Under the pieces are notes generated by a model, which was given only the letters and a program-made list of their open reading frames with translations, did no database searches and had not been told where the DNA came from. A DNA stretch of 8,752 nucleotides from QYOJ01 sp043810345 (GTDB taxonomy: Bacteria; Bacteroidota; Bacteroidia; Bacteroidales; FEN-979), in contig JBDROF010000096.1 in the NCBI GenBank assembly GCA_043810345.1, positions 1 through 8,752 on the forward strand, written 5' to 3'. Shown piece after piece: positions 1 through 7,408 of this stretch (its first letter is position 1; each line of letters starts with the position of its first letter). Position numbers and translations under genes: made by a program.

Positions 1-1922
1 GTTTTCTGAGAAAATCCGCTCCTCTTTATCTTCGCTGAGCCTGCTATGCCGGAGAATATTTCGATATGGGAACGGGCATAACCGTGGGGAACGGCAACAG
101 CTTTGTATTTTTTAACTTTTCTGTTGTCACTCAAGAGAGAACCGCCCGTTTCTCCCCAAAGAGATGAAGGTAAAAGCAGATCCGGATTCAATCCTGCGGG
201 AGATGGAAATGCGTTCTGATAAATCACATGTTTTACTTTAGGTCTTTTTGTAAATGAGGCATCCCCAACTAAATAGAGCAGGTCTATCTTTCCCTCTTTG
301 ATTTGTTGGAGTACCTCTTCAACCGGTTTCATCCTGATGAGCGATAACATGCCATAAAGGTTGCCATACGGATTGGGCATATAGAGCCTGGATCCGGCGA
401 GGTTGGCAATCTGCTTGATTTTATCCAGCATCGTGATGCAGTTACTCAACGAGACGATTTGGGGACCCACGACAATGATGCCGTTTTTTGCTTTTTTCAT
501 CAATCCGGCCATGTCATGGATCTCAGGTGTGTTACACCGGCCATTTTTCAGGCAAGTGATGATTTCGTTCAGATATGCAACCTCCCCATCCGGAGCCGGA
601 ACGAATCGGTGACGTGCAAAACGTGATGTTGTATCCATGATCCATCCCAACTGATAATAAGGGACACCCTTCTCTGCTGCAGATTTGATTGCAAGTGTCA
701 ACGGGGCGTAATTATAATTCCCGTTCAGGAATGCTGAAAAAATGGTACCGGGTTGTTTAAGATCCTGCAATAAGACAGAATCCTTAGCCAGTTTAAGGTA
801 TGCCGTCATTTTTTCATCCAGGCACGATGAAGTAACCTCACCGCTCTTAACTATGTGTTCGCTAAAATATCCTGCAGTATAAATCTCTTCCAGCGTCAGG
901 GATGGAGAGATAAACATGGCAGTACGTTCCGGTGAAATGCCCTCAGTGATCTCCCTGGCCTTTTCCATGGCAAAGTCCCATGAAATAATCCCATAGCCTT
1001 CAGGATACCTGTACTCCGGTTCGAGAATCCGTTCTGTTCTGTTGACCAGTTCGCTCAGACAGAACCGGCCTTTTACACAGAGATTCCCTCCTGATTCATG
1101 TACCTTGCCCGGTGGGATCGTACCTACAATCTTATCTTTTAAGGTCAGGACCTGGATGTCGCAATTCAGGCTGCAAAGTGGGCAGACGGAAGGTTCAATT
1201 TTTTCAGGCTGCCCCCACCATTTCCTGCTTTTCTCCGACATGGCACCGGTAGGGCAAACGGAAACGCATGCACCACAGAACTCACAGTTCGCGTCGATAT
1301 GGGTTTCATCGAAGGCCGGACCAATGGTAGTCTGCTTTCCGCGTTGTTTCAGGGAAAGTACGGAGCTTTTTCTGTACTCATTGCAAATCCGTACACACCG
1401 GCCGCAATAGATGCACAAGTTATAATCTCTGTCAAAGAAAGGATCATACTTCTCCAGGGGCAGATCCCGGTACAGCCCTGGCAGGGTAAGCTCATCAATT
1501 CCAAATTGCTCTGAGATCCTCTGCAGTTCGCAGTCTTTATCCTTTGGACACCATCGGCACCCGGTTGTGATCCCAACTTTTCTGATCGTACCCTGAAAGA
1601 CTTTACACCCTTCAACATCATCACACATCAAACAGGCGGCCGGATGTTCGCTTAAGATTAACTGGATCATCTCCCGGCGGATCTCCTGCAACACGTTTGT
1701 CTCGGTACGCACGATCATACCCTCTTCAACCATGGTGGTGCACGAGGCCGGATACCCGTTTCTTCCTTCTATTTCGACGACACACAAGCGGCATCCTCCA
1801 TAGGGTGTCAGTTCCGGATGTGCGCAGAGTGAAGGAATATCGATGCCGTGCTTAGTGGCGACATCAAGCACAGTTGCGGGTTTGCCAATGTTAATTTTGC
1901 GGTTGTCAATGGTCAGGTTCAT
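1..1922 (-). CDS. NuoG-like iron-sulfur/molybdopterin-fold subunit of an NADH-linked oxidoreductase (3' end beyond window)
   Basis: I translated this frame base by base. It is open from the ATG at 1922 to the window edge, giving 640 codons without a stop. Visible in order: a plant-type [2Fe-2S] domain (C33, C44, C47, C61); a His-Cys cluster motif (H93, C97, C100, C106); a second, similar C-x2-C-x5-C motif (C122, C125, C131) followed by ELQ; two ferredoxin-type 4Fe-4S motifs (C170/173/176/180 and C213/216/219/223); a further 4Fe-4S site of the molybdopterin-oxidoreductase type (C247, C250, C254, C282, the last in CVKGR); then an alpha/beta region like the NuoG large domain. Near the edge, WGETGG and SDNRKVKKYKA resemble the family's C-terminal part, so the end may be close. 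No formate-dehydrogenase CHSPT or Sec motif is seen and there is no H-cluster domain, so it is neither a clear formate dehydrogenase nor HydA. It probably relays electrons from the NuoF-like partner. The ATG overlaps the upstream stop (ATGA), and the preceding codons supply a good SD (AAGGAAGG). Family assignment is firm; substrate is unknown. Confidence 0.88.
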   Translation of the reverse strand, partial: MNLTIDNRKINIGKPATVLDVATKHGIDIPSLCAHPELTPYGGCRLCVVEIEGRNGYPASCTTMVEEGMIVRTETNVLQEIRREMIQLILSEHPAACLMCDDVEGCKVFQGTIRKVGITTGCRWCPKDKDCELQRISEQFGIDELTLPGLYRDLPLEKYDPFFDRDYNLCIYCGRCVRICNEYRKSSVLSLKQRGKQTTIGPAFDETHIDANCEFCGACVSVCPTGAMSEKSRKWWGQPEKIEPSVCPLCSLNCDIQVLTLKDKIVGTIPPGKVHESGGNLCVKGRFCLSELVNRTERILEPEYRYPEGYGIISWDFAMEKAREITEGISPERTAMFISPSLTLEEIYTAGYFSEHIVKSGEVTSSCLDEKMTAYLKLAKDSVLLQDLKQPGTIFSAFLNGNYNYAPLTLAIKSAAEKGVPYYQLGWIMDTTSRFARHRFVPAPDGEVAYLNEIITCLKNGRCNTPEIHDMAGLMKKAKNGIIVVGPQIVSLSNCITMLDKIKQIANLAGSRLYMPNPYGNLYGMLSLIRMKPVEEVLQQIKEGKIDLLYLVGDASFTKRPKVKHVIYQNAFPSPAGLNPDLLLPSSLWGETGGSLLSDNRKVKKYKAVAVPHGYARSHIEIFSGIAGSAKIKRSGFSQK

Positions 1923-3796
1923 TCTTCCTTCCTTGAGGTGATTACAATAGCATTTCCTGCAATGGCATCATACCGGCACACATCATAACAGGCGCGGCAT
2001 TTGATGCATTTTTCCTTATCCAGATTGTGTGGTTCGGATCGGGGACCGATGATGGCTCCTGTCGGACAAACACTAACACATCTCTGGCATCCGGTACATT
2101 TTTCCCGGATTACAGAATATTCAATCAAAGAGCTGCAAACAAGAGCCGGGCAGTAATATTCGTTCAGATGCTCCACATATTCCGATCTGAAGTAACGAAG
2201 TGTGGTAAGAACAGGATTCGGAGCGGTTTGTCCCAGGCCGCAGAGCGATGTTGATTTCACTAGTTTTGCCAGGGATTCCAGTTTATCGAGGAATTCCGGT
2301 TCCGCTTCTCCACGGCAAATTTTTTCAAGTATCTCGACCATATGGCGTGTTCCGACCCTGCATGGCGTACATTTTCCACACGACTCTTTCTGAATGAAAT
2401 CGAGAAAATATCTCGCTATATCCACAACACAGGTGTCCCGGTCCATGACGATCAATCCACCAGATCCCATGATGGAGCCCACCGATGCAAGTGTTTCGTA
2501 TGTCACCGGGGTATCGAGAAGCTCCTCCGGGATGCATCCGCCTGATGGACCTCCGGTCTGAACTGCCTTAAATTCTTTTTGTGCTCCGCCGCCGATGTCA
2601 AAAATAATTTTCCGTAATGGAGTCCCGAGAGGAACTTCAATCAGTCCGGATCGTCTTATCTTGCCAACGAGTGAAAAAGTTTTGGTGCCGAAGTTTCCTT
2701 CCACCCCAAATTGCCTGTACCAGCCTGATCCGTTTCTCAGGATGTGAGGAACGGTACCAAGGGTTTCCACATTATTGATGATGGTCGGTTTTTGATGCAA
2801 ACCCGAAACAGCAGGAAACGGTGGCCTGGTTCGGGGCATTCCACGCTTGCCTTCGACCGAGTGTATGAGCGAAGTCTCTTCCCCACACACAAACGCACCT
2901 GCACCTTCTTTGATACGGATGTCAAACGAAAAATCAGAACCAAAGATGTTCTCCCCGATCAGTCCGAATTGATCCATTTGTTTCAATGCGTGCCGTAACC
3001 GAACGATCGCAAGAGGATACTCCGCACGGATGTAGATATACCCTTGTGAGGCGCCGATAGCATATCCGGCTATCAGCATCCCTTCGAGTACTGCATGTGG
3101 GTCACTTTCAATCAGCAACCGGTTCATGAATGCTCCAGGGTCGCCCTCATCCGCGTTGCAAATCAGATATTTCTGATCGGCCTGTGTATGGAGGCAGCTC
3201 CTCCATTTGATCCCGGTCGGGAAACCTGCGCCTCCTCTCCCACGGAGACCCGCATCCATGATCTCATCAATGATCGCTACGGGAGTTCTCTGAAGTGCTT
3301 TTGAAAGGCCCTCATAGCCACCATTGGCAATGTAATGATGAATATTTTCAGGATCAATCAAACCACAGTTCTTTGTGACTATCCGCACCTGTGATTGCAG
3401 CATTGGCTGATCAAAGAATCTGGGTATTCCATTGAACGAGTTTGTTCCGAAATGACCAAGCACCTTTCCTTTATGACACTCTTTCTCAAGCAGATACTTG
3501 CGGAGAATTGCTTCGGCTGACTTCTCATCCACGTTTCCGAAGGAAACACGCGGATTGCCGAATGCACTGATGTCCATGATGGGTTCGAGGTAACAGGTAC
3601 CAATACATCCCACTTCAACCAGTGTTGCCGAAAGATGATATTTCTTCAGCGTCTCTTTTACAGCTTCCCTGACTTTGACTGCTCCTGCAGCTTTCCCACA
3701 CGAAGCCATTCCCAGATAAATGACGGGATCCTGACTGGTGATGAGCGCATTCCATTCTGCGGCACTTTTCTTTATGAGTTTCGGGAAGTTATTCAT
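1919..3796 (-). CDS. NADH-binding flavoprotein subunit, NuoF/HydB type
   Basis: The 625-residue protein has the long HydB-type architecture rather than the roughly 430 residues of complex I NuoF. An N-terminal thioredoxin-like [2Fe-2S] domain (about 22-110) shows C33, C64 and C68. The flavoprotein core carries the FMN-binding glycine-rich loop GRGGAGFPTG (186-195) and the NADH-binding segment NADEGDPGAF (214-223). The C-terminal part of the core has the 4Fe-4S motif C473-x2-C476-x2-C479 with C519. A ferredoxin domain closes the protein with two complete 4Fe-4S motifs (C567/570/573/577 and C597/600/603/607). Family knowledge: such proteins oxidise or reduce NAD(P)H through FMN and pass electrons into Fe-S chains, and in HydABC trimers they take part in electron bifurcation with ferredoxin. 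It overlaps the NuoE-like gene by 8 nt and the NuoG-like gene by 4 nt, so these three products probably form one cytoplasmic complex. NADH versus NADPH preference cannot be decided by eye. Confidence 0.95.
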   Translation of the reverse strand: MNNFPKLIKKSAAEWNALITSQDPVIYLGMASCGKAAGAVKVREAVKETLKKYHLSATLVEVGCIGTCYLEPIMDISAFGNPRVSFGNVDEKSAEAILRKYLLEKECHKGKVLGHFGTNSFNGIPRFFDQPMLQSQVRIVTKNCGLIDPENIHHYIANGGYEGLSKALQRTPVAIIDEIMDAGLRGRGGAGFPTGIKWRSCLHTQADQKYLICNADEGDPGAFMNRLLIESDPHAVLEGMLIAGYAIGASQGYIYIRAEYPLAIVRLRHALKQMDQFGLIGENIFGSDFSFDIRIKEGAGAFVCGEETSLIHSVEGKRGMPRTRPPFPAVSGLHQKPTIINNVETLGTVPHILRNGSGWYRQFGVEGNFGTKTFSLVGKIRRSGLIEVPLGTPLRKIIFDIGGGAQKEFKAVQTGGPSGGCIPEELLDTPVTYETLASVGSIMGSGGLIVMDRDTCVVDIARYFLDFIQKESCGKCTPCRVGTRHMVEILEKICRGEAEPEFLDKLESLAKLVKSTSLCGLGQTAPNPVLTTLRYFRSEYVEHLNEYYCPALVCSSLIEYSVIREKCTGCQRCVSVCPTGAIIGPRSEPHNLDKEKCIKCRACYDVCRYDAIAGNAIVITSRKEE

Positions 3797-4247
3797 AGTT
3801 GATCCACATTTCCTTAAGTTTTACAATATTTACCTTGCTGTGAATGTCATCGTCGATCTTTACCACGGGTGCAAGTGCACAACATCCCAGACAGGCCACG
3901 CGGTTAAGGTCGAATCTCATATCGGCGGTACATTCACCCGATTTGACCTCAAGATCCCGTTCACAGGTCTCCAGCAATGTCTCCCCTCCTACCACATGAC
4001 AGGCTGTACCCAGGCATACGCTGATGGAGTGCCTGCCCGGTTCACTGAACCGGAATTGGGAATAAAAGGAGGCCACACCGAAAACCTGACTTTCAGTTAA
4101 TTGTAAATAATAAGCCACGGTTTCAACGATTTCAGGCGAGATATATCCGTATTCTCCCTGGGCTTTCTGGAGAAGAGGAATCAAACTCCCCTCCTCCTTC
4201 GGAAATGAGAACATATGTTCTGTAAAAGAGGTGAGATTTTCTTTCAT
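3789..4247 (-). CDS. [2Fe-2S] subunit, NuoE/HydC type (24-kDa subunit family)
   Basis: The 152-residue protein has the normal length and layout of the complex I 24-kDa family: an N-terminal helical part with the LIPLLQKAQGEYGYISPE segment (22-39) and VFGVASFYSQF (56-66), then a thioredoxin-like domain binding one [2Fe-2S] cluster through C78, C83, C119 and C123 (C-x4-C, then C-x3-C). C122 is an extra adjacent cysteine. In this family the cluster accepts electrons from the FMN of NuoF/HydB; in bifurcating hydrogenases the small subunit is essential to the trimer. The start at 4247 lies 11 nt after the stop of the hydrogenase-like gene and is preceded by a weak AAGAGA. The end overlaps the NuoF-like gene by 8 nt. 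Cytoplasmic; no signal peptide or membrane segment is seen. Confidence 0.95.
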   Translation of the reverse strand: MKENLTSFTEHMFSFPKEEGSLIPLLQKAQGEYGYISPEIVETVAYYLQLTESQVFGVASFYSQFRFSEPGRHSISVCLGTACHVVGGETLLETCERDLEVKSGECTADMRFDLNRVACLGCCALAPVVKIDDDIHSKVNIVKLKEMWINYE

Positions 4248-4258
4248 TATCTCTTATT

Positions 4259-5518
4259 TTAGTGCGTACTTAGTTTAAAAAATATACAGTCCGACAAATC
4301 AGCTTCCCCACGGGCACAATCCTGTGCAAACGTCTCGCAGGTTGGTGCCCCACACAATCCGCAATCTTTTTTAGGTAACTTTACCAGGATCCTCTCCTTT
4401 TGGATCATCCGTTTGATGGAGGAACCAATGTCTGGTGCTGCTGTTCTTGTAGTACGGGGAAGAACATGACGTCCCAGGAAATAGTATTGATTTTTATACT
4501 TCTCCCTGACTTCTGATTCATCGAATGATTCCGGATCTCCATATTTCTTTTCAAGCATAATGGCATTATGTCTTGAGATATATGGATTCTCCACGCAAAA
4601 AATTCCCCCAATGCATCCCTGCGTGCATGCATATGCTTCGATGTAATCGATGTTTGTTAATTTTGAGTCTTCAATGTCGTTTAGGACATTCATTATATTT
4701 TCAATACCAACGATTGTCAGATGTCTTTCTGTGTCTAAAAATTGCGATAGATGACCAATCTCCCCCCAACCTTTTCCATAATAGAAATAGGCATTTTTTT
4801 TTGGTCGTTCCTGTTGCTCCTCCATCTGTAAGATCTCGGGAAGAATCATGTTATAAATATCCTTTATCGCAATGGCGCCATCCAGCCAGGATTTCTCCTT
4901 CTCAGCCGGTTGTTTGATGGATACGACCATGGCAGGGCAGGGGGTGATGTAAATGGCACCAACTTTATTGATATTGATCCCCAACTTCTTCGCGTAGGCC
5001 TGTTTTGCCTCCTTCGCTGTAATCTCACGGGGAACATCAAAGGTGGAGATCAGCTCCATCAAATTGGGGTAATTGACCTGTATCAGCCTGATCAGGGAGG
5101 GGCAAAAAGAGCTGATGATCGGTTTCGCTTTCGGATAGATTTTCAGATGCTCGGAGATGGCAAAAACCAATTCCTGGCTGACTCTGGAAATATCAACCAC
5201 GGCATCGAAACCGATGTTTTTCAATGCCTGATGAACCCGTGTCGGATGGATAGATGACCGGAACTGGGTGTAAAGGGTACGGGAGGGTATGGCGACCTTG
5301 AATTCATATTTCTCAAAGTCGCTGATCTCATCAATCACCGGAACAAACACATGTTCAGGGCAAACAAAGATACAGGCACCACAATCAACGCACAGGTCAT
5401 CAAAATATGTGATCATCCCATGTCTCAGTCTGATGGCCTTTGTCGGACATGCTTTGAGGCATTTCATCCTCCCGGTACACTTCTCAGGAATAATTACATG
5501 TGAATGGAAATACTTCAT
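4259..5518 (-). CDS. [FeFe]-hydrogenase-like iron-sulfur protein (putative sensory, group C/D-like)
   Basis: The 419-residue protein starts with two ferredoxin-type motifs. The first has C14, C20 and C24 but arginine at 17 where the usual second cysteine sits; the second is complete (C43/46/49/53). The middle (about 70-370) is the iron-hydrogenase large-subunit fold. The three H-cluster loops are recognisable but altered: SSFCPSL (136-142), TPCPAM (192-197) and YACTQGCIGG (296-305). The four cysteines that would hold the cubane are kept (C139, C194, C298, C302), while the proton-relay cysteine is Phe138 and the conserved lysine is Met197. A C-terminal Fe-S domain of the Pfam 'putative Fe-S cluster' type follows (C386, C389, C394, C411). 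By family knowledge, divergent hydrogenases beside NuoEF-like genes are thought to sense or regulate rather than turn over H2; that role is inferred here. The ATG overlaps the stop of the ATPase gene (ATGA), coupling it to a regulatory protein. Confidence 0.88.
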   Translation of the reverse strand: MKYFHSHVIIPEKCTGRMKCLKACPTKAIRLRHGMITYFDDLCVDCGACIFVCPEHVFVPVIDEISDFEKYEFKVAIPSRTLYTQFRSSIHPTRVHQALKNIGFDAVVDISRVSQELVFAISEHLKIYPKAKPIISSFCPSLIRLIQVNYPNLMELISTFDVPREITAKEAKQAYAKKLGININKVGAIYITPCPAMVVSIKQPAEKEKSWLDGAIAIKDIYNMILPEILQMEEQQERPKKNAYFYYGKGWGEIGHLSQFLDTERHLTIVGIENIMNVLNDIEDSKLTNIDYIEAYACTQGCIGGIFCVENPYISRHNAIMLEKKYGDPESFDESEVREKYKNQYYFLGRHVLPRTTRTAAPDIGSSIKRMIQKERILVKLPKKDCGLCGAPTCETFAQDCARGEADLSDCIFFKLSTH

Positions 5519-6336
5519 TTCACATAAAACATCGTTTCTATTGTCGTTCCCTGGTTGACTTTACTTTCAATGTTCAGTTTATCGGCATTCTTCTTGATAT
5601 TCGGCAACCCCATTCCGGCCCCAAAACCCATGGCCCTTTGCTCCTCCGTAGCCGTGGAATACCCCTCCTTCATAGCCAGTTCAATATCTTTAATTCCTTT
5701 GCCCTCATCCGCAATGATGATGTTAATCTCTTTATCACTTGCCCGTAATGTGACCTTAGCCCTTTTTGCATGCATGACCACATTCATTTCGGCTTCATAG
5801 GTCGAGATGGCTACCCTTCTGACAATTTGTGGATCGTATCCGATCGATTTCAGAATGGTTTTGACCTGGGTTGATACCATTCCGGCACTGGCAAAGTCCT
5901 GACCGTCAATGTTGAATGCATGCGTGGTAATGGTCTCTTCCTGATGAGGCGATTCAATAATGTCTTTCGAAGCCGCTACCTCTCCTTTTATCGAGGCAAT
6001 CTTCACACAGGTTTCGTACATGTCGGTATTCGTAGTGAAGATCGCCAGCCCTTTTTCTTCAGCAAATGTTTTTATACCGTTATCAGGGATCTTGTTTCTG
6101 ATAAAGATAACGCCTTTGAATTCGGCCATGTAAGCAGAAATAGCTGCCTGAATTGAATTTAAACCTGTGATGAGGAGGGAACCCGATTTACCATATGCCA
6201 GCACATCACTCATCAGATCCGAGGCATAGATGCCAGATACGAACTGTCCGGTTTGGTCTCCCCCGACGATGACCTTTGCCTGCAGTGTATCTTTGATCTT
6301 TTCTATTTCAATGCTATGGTTTCTCTCTTCCGGCAT
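5515..6336 (-). CDS. DRTGG-domain plus RsbW-like ATP-binding (HATPase) protein
   Basis: The 273-residue protein has two parts. Residues about 12-120 form a DRTGG domain, with the characteristic SDLMSDVLAY segment (39-48) followed by LLITGLN. Residues about 140-273 form a GHKL ATPase domain of the anti-sigma/serine-kinase type (RsbW, SpoIIAB): the N-box region holds E181, E183 and N185, the G1 box is ADEGKGI (209-215), and the G2-like lid is GFGAGMGLPNIKK (237-249). No HisKA phosphoacceptor domain or transmembrane segment is present, so it is a soluble ATPase/kinase-like regulator, not a classical sensor kinase. No anti-sigma antagonist or sigma factor gene lies in the window. It starts 15 nt after the stand-alone DRTGG gene and overlaps the hydrogenase-like gene by 4 nt. 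The inferred role is regulation of the redox complex, with the target unknown. Confidence 0.88.
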   Translation of the reverse strand: MPEERNHSIEIEKIKDTLQAKVIVGGDQTGQFVSGIYASDLMSDVLAYGKSGSLLITGLNSIQAAISAYMAEFKGVIFIRNKIPDNGIKTFAEEKGLAIFTTNTDMYETCVKIASIKGEVAASKDIIESPHQEETITTHAFNIDGQDFASAGMVSTQVKTILKSIGYDPQIVRRVAISTYEAEMNVVMHAKRAKVTLRASDKEINIIIADEGKGIKDIELAMKEGYSTATEEQRAMGFGAGMGLPNIKKNADKLNIESKVNQGTTIETMFYVK

Positions 6337-6351
6337 GTTTCATGCATTTTG

Positions 6352-6681
6352 TTAGCCCAGGCCCGATTCAACCAGTTTGCTCGCTAACTGGAAACTTGAT
6401 AACGGACTACTCAGGATGATCACATGAAAACGGTTTGCTAATTCAACCGTATCTGCCGGTACCTCTTTCCCGTGTGTGACGATAACTGCAGCAATATCGA
6501 TCAGGTTAGCCGCCGATACAACGTTTTTATGCGTCTGAACTGTGAGCCAGATATTACCCATCTCTGCACTGCTCATGACGTCCGAAAGCATATCAGAAAT
6601 AAATACTCCCGATACCTCTTTATCTTCAATATTGGTAAGTGAAACTAGCGATAGTTTTTCAATAATTTCCTTGAGTTTCAT
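6352..6681 (-). CDS. Stand-alone DRTGG-domain protein
   Basis: The 109-residue protein consists of a single DRTGG domain, so named in Pfam and also found in HPr-kinase-associated and phosphotransacetylase proteins. The segment SDMLSDVMSSAE (29-40) aligns by eye with SDLMSDVLAY in the next gene's product. The following strands (IWLTVQT; AAVIVTHG; FHVIILSS) and a C-terminal helix match the domain's alternating pattern. Function is not established; a regulatory or ligand-binding role is inferred from its place beside an RsbW-like ATPase carrying the same domain. The two DRTGG copies may pair with each other. It sits 36 nt after the cysteine-rich gene and 15 nt before the ATPase gene. A weak purine-rich AGAGAT lies about 5 nt before its ATG. 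Confidence 0.85.
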   Translation of the reverse strand: MKLKEIIEKLSLVSLTNIEDKEVSGVFISDMLSDVMSSAEMGNIWLTVQTHKNVVSAANLIDIAAVIVTHGKEVPADTVELANRFHVIILSSPLSSFQLASKLVESGLG

Positions 6682-6717
6682 AGTTGATCTCTTTTTTTAA
6701 TGATTTACTGGTTGAAA

Positions 6718-7260
6718 TTATACGTTTTCGGGTGGCGACAGGGATAGCATACCCACATCTTTGATCATCTCGGCAAAACACCTAGCTATATCATCAATCA
6801 TCTCAGAAGAGACAATTTTGATCCTGGAAGTGGAAGATTTTCGCCTCTGATTAAAATACTGTTCGAGGATGGAGATCTTTTCCTTGTTAAGTTGTTTCCT
6901 TTCATCAACCGGGAAAAATCCAAAAGCCACATAGACCCAGGTACGACTCTTCTCCAATTCCTTCATCAGGGTATCTACCTGACATTTTTCATCGCAACCG
7001 GTACACATCATTAATCCTGCCAGCTCATTGAAATGAACCAGCTCCCCGCAAACCTTACATTTCAGATCAAAGCGAATCGATTGAGCCACCTCCATGATAT
7101 TCCAGAAATGTTCTCCTTCGCGATACTCTTCCAGGGGAGGCCATTCTCCAATGGAAAAATAGGTAGATGTTTTGCGACATCTGAAACAGTTCTCGGTAAC
7201 GATATACCCGTTTTGGATATTGATCATTTCCCAGATATGGCTGCATGTTTCTTCCTTCAT
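6718..7260 (-). CDS. Cysteine-rich protein of unknown function, first gene of the operon
   Basis: I do not recognise this 180-residue protein. Its cysteines fall in groups suggestive of metal binding: C6 with H8, C25-x2-C28, C68-x2-C71, then C86-x2-C89-x3-C93. The C68/C71 and C86/C89 pairs look like a zinc ribbon or Fe-S site of rubredoxin-like spacing. The C-terminal third (about 94-165) is charged and probably helical. There is no signal peptide, membrane segment or clear DNA-binding helix-turn-helix. The start at 7260 is the first ATG of the frame; no strong SD precedes it, which is usual in Bacteroidota. Its short distance (36 nt) to the DRTGG gene suggests it belongs to the same transcript and may be an accessory or regulatory partner of the redox module. 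The open frame and operon fit make it a real gene; its function is open. Confidence 0.75.
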   Translation of the reverse strand: MKEETCSHIWEMINIQNGYIVTENCFRCRKTSTYFSIGEWPPLEEYREGEHFWNIMEVAQSIRFDLKCKVCGELVHFNELAGLMMCTGCDEKCQVDTLMKELEKSRTWVYVAFGFFPVDERKQLNKEKISILEQYFNQRRKSSTSRIKIVSSEMIDDIARCFAEMIKDVGMLSLSPPENV

Positions 7261-7377
7261 AGAGACTTACAATTAACAGGTTGAAAAAAATTGGCTGAAA
7301 AGATAACCCCCGGAGTAGTTTGTTGGAACTGATACATACGATCTGACATTCGGGTAGTTTCCTTGAGTTATTATATA

Positions 7378-7385
7378 CAAATATA
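7378..7385 (-). promoter_or_regulatory. Candidate -7 element of the redox operon promoter
   Basis: Read on the minus strand this is TATATTTG, an exact match to the Bacteroidota -7 consensus TAnnTTTG. It lies about 118 nt upstream of the first ATG of the operon, which would give a leader of roughly 110 nt. No TTTG is found at the usual -33 spacing; the inverted repeat at 7409-7433 lies where that element would be expected. Assignment rests on this one short match and is tentative. Confidence 0.35.
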
Positions 7386-7408
7386 AGTCAAGATCGAATA
7401 AATTCTGC

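Noticed and set aside
1042..1410. 122-aa plus-strand open frame
   Set aside because: It lies antisense to the continuous NuoG-like coding frame with its many conserved Fe-S cysteines and is a shadow of it.
1..1922. Annotation as NAD-dependent formate dehydrogenase alpha subunit
   Set aside because: The Fe-S layout and CVKGR site fit, but I find no CHSPT or Sec-containing active-site segment after the 4Fe-4S motif. NuoG-like is the safer call.
1..1922. Annotation as HydA, catalytic [FeFe] hydrogenase
   Set aside because: None of the TSCCP, MPCxxK or ACxGGC loops is present in the 640 visible residues.
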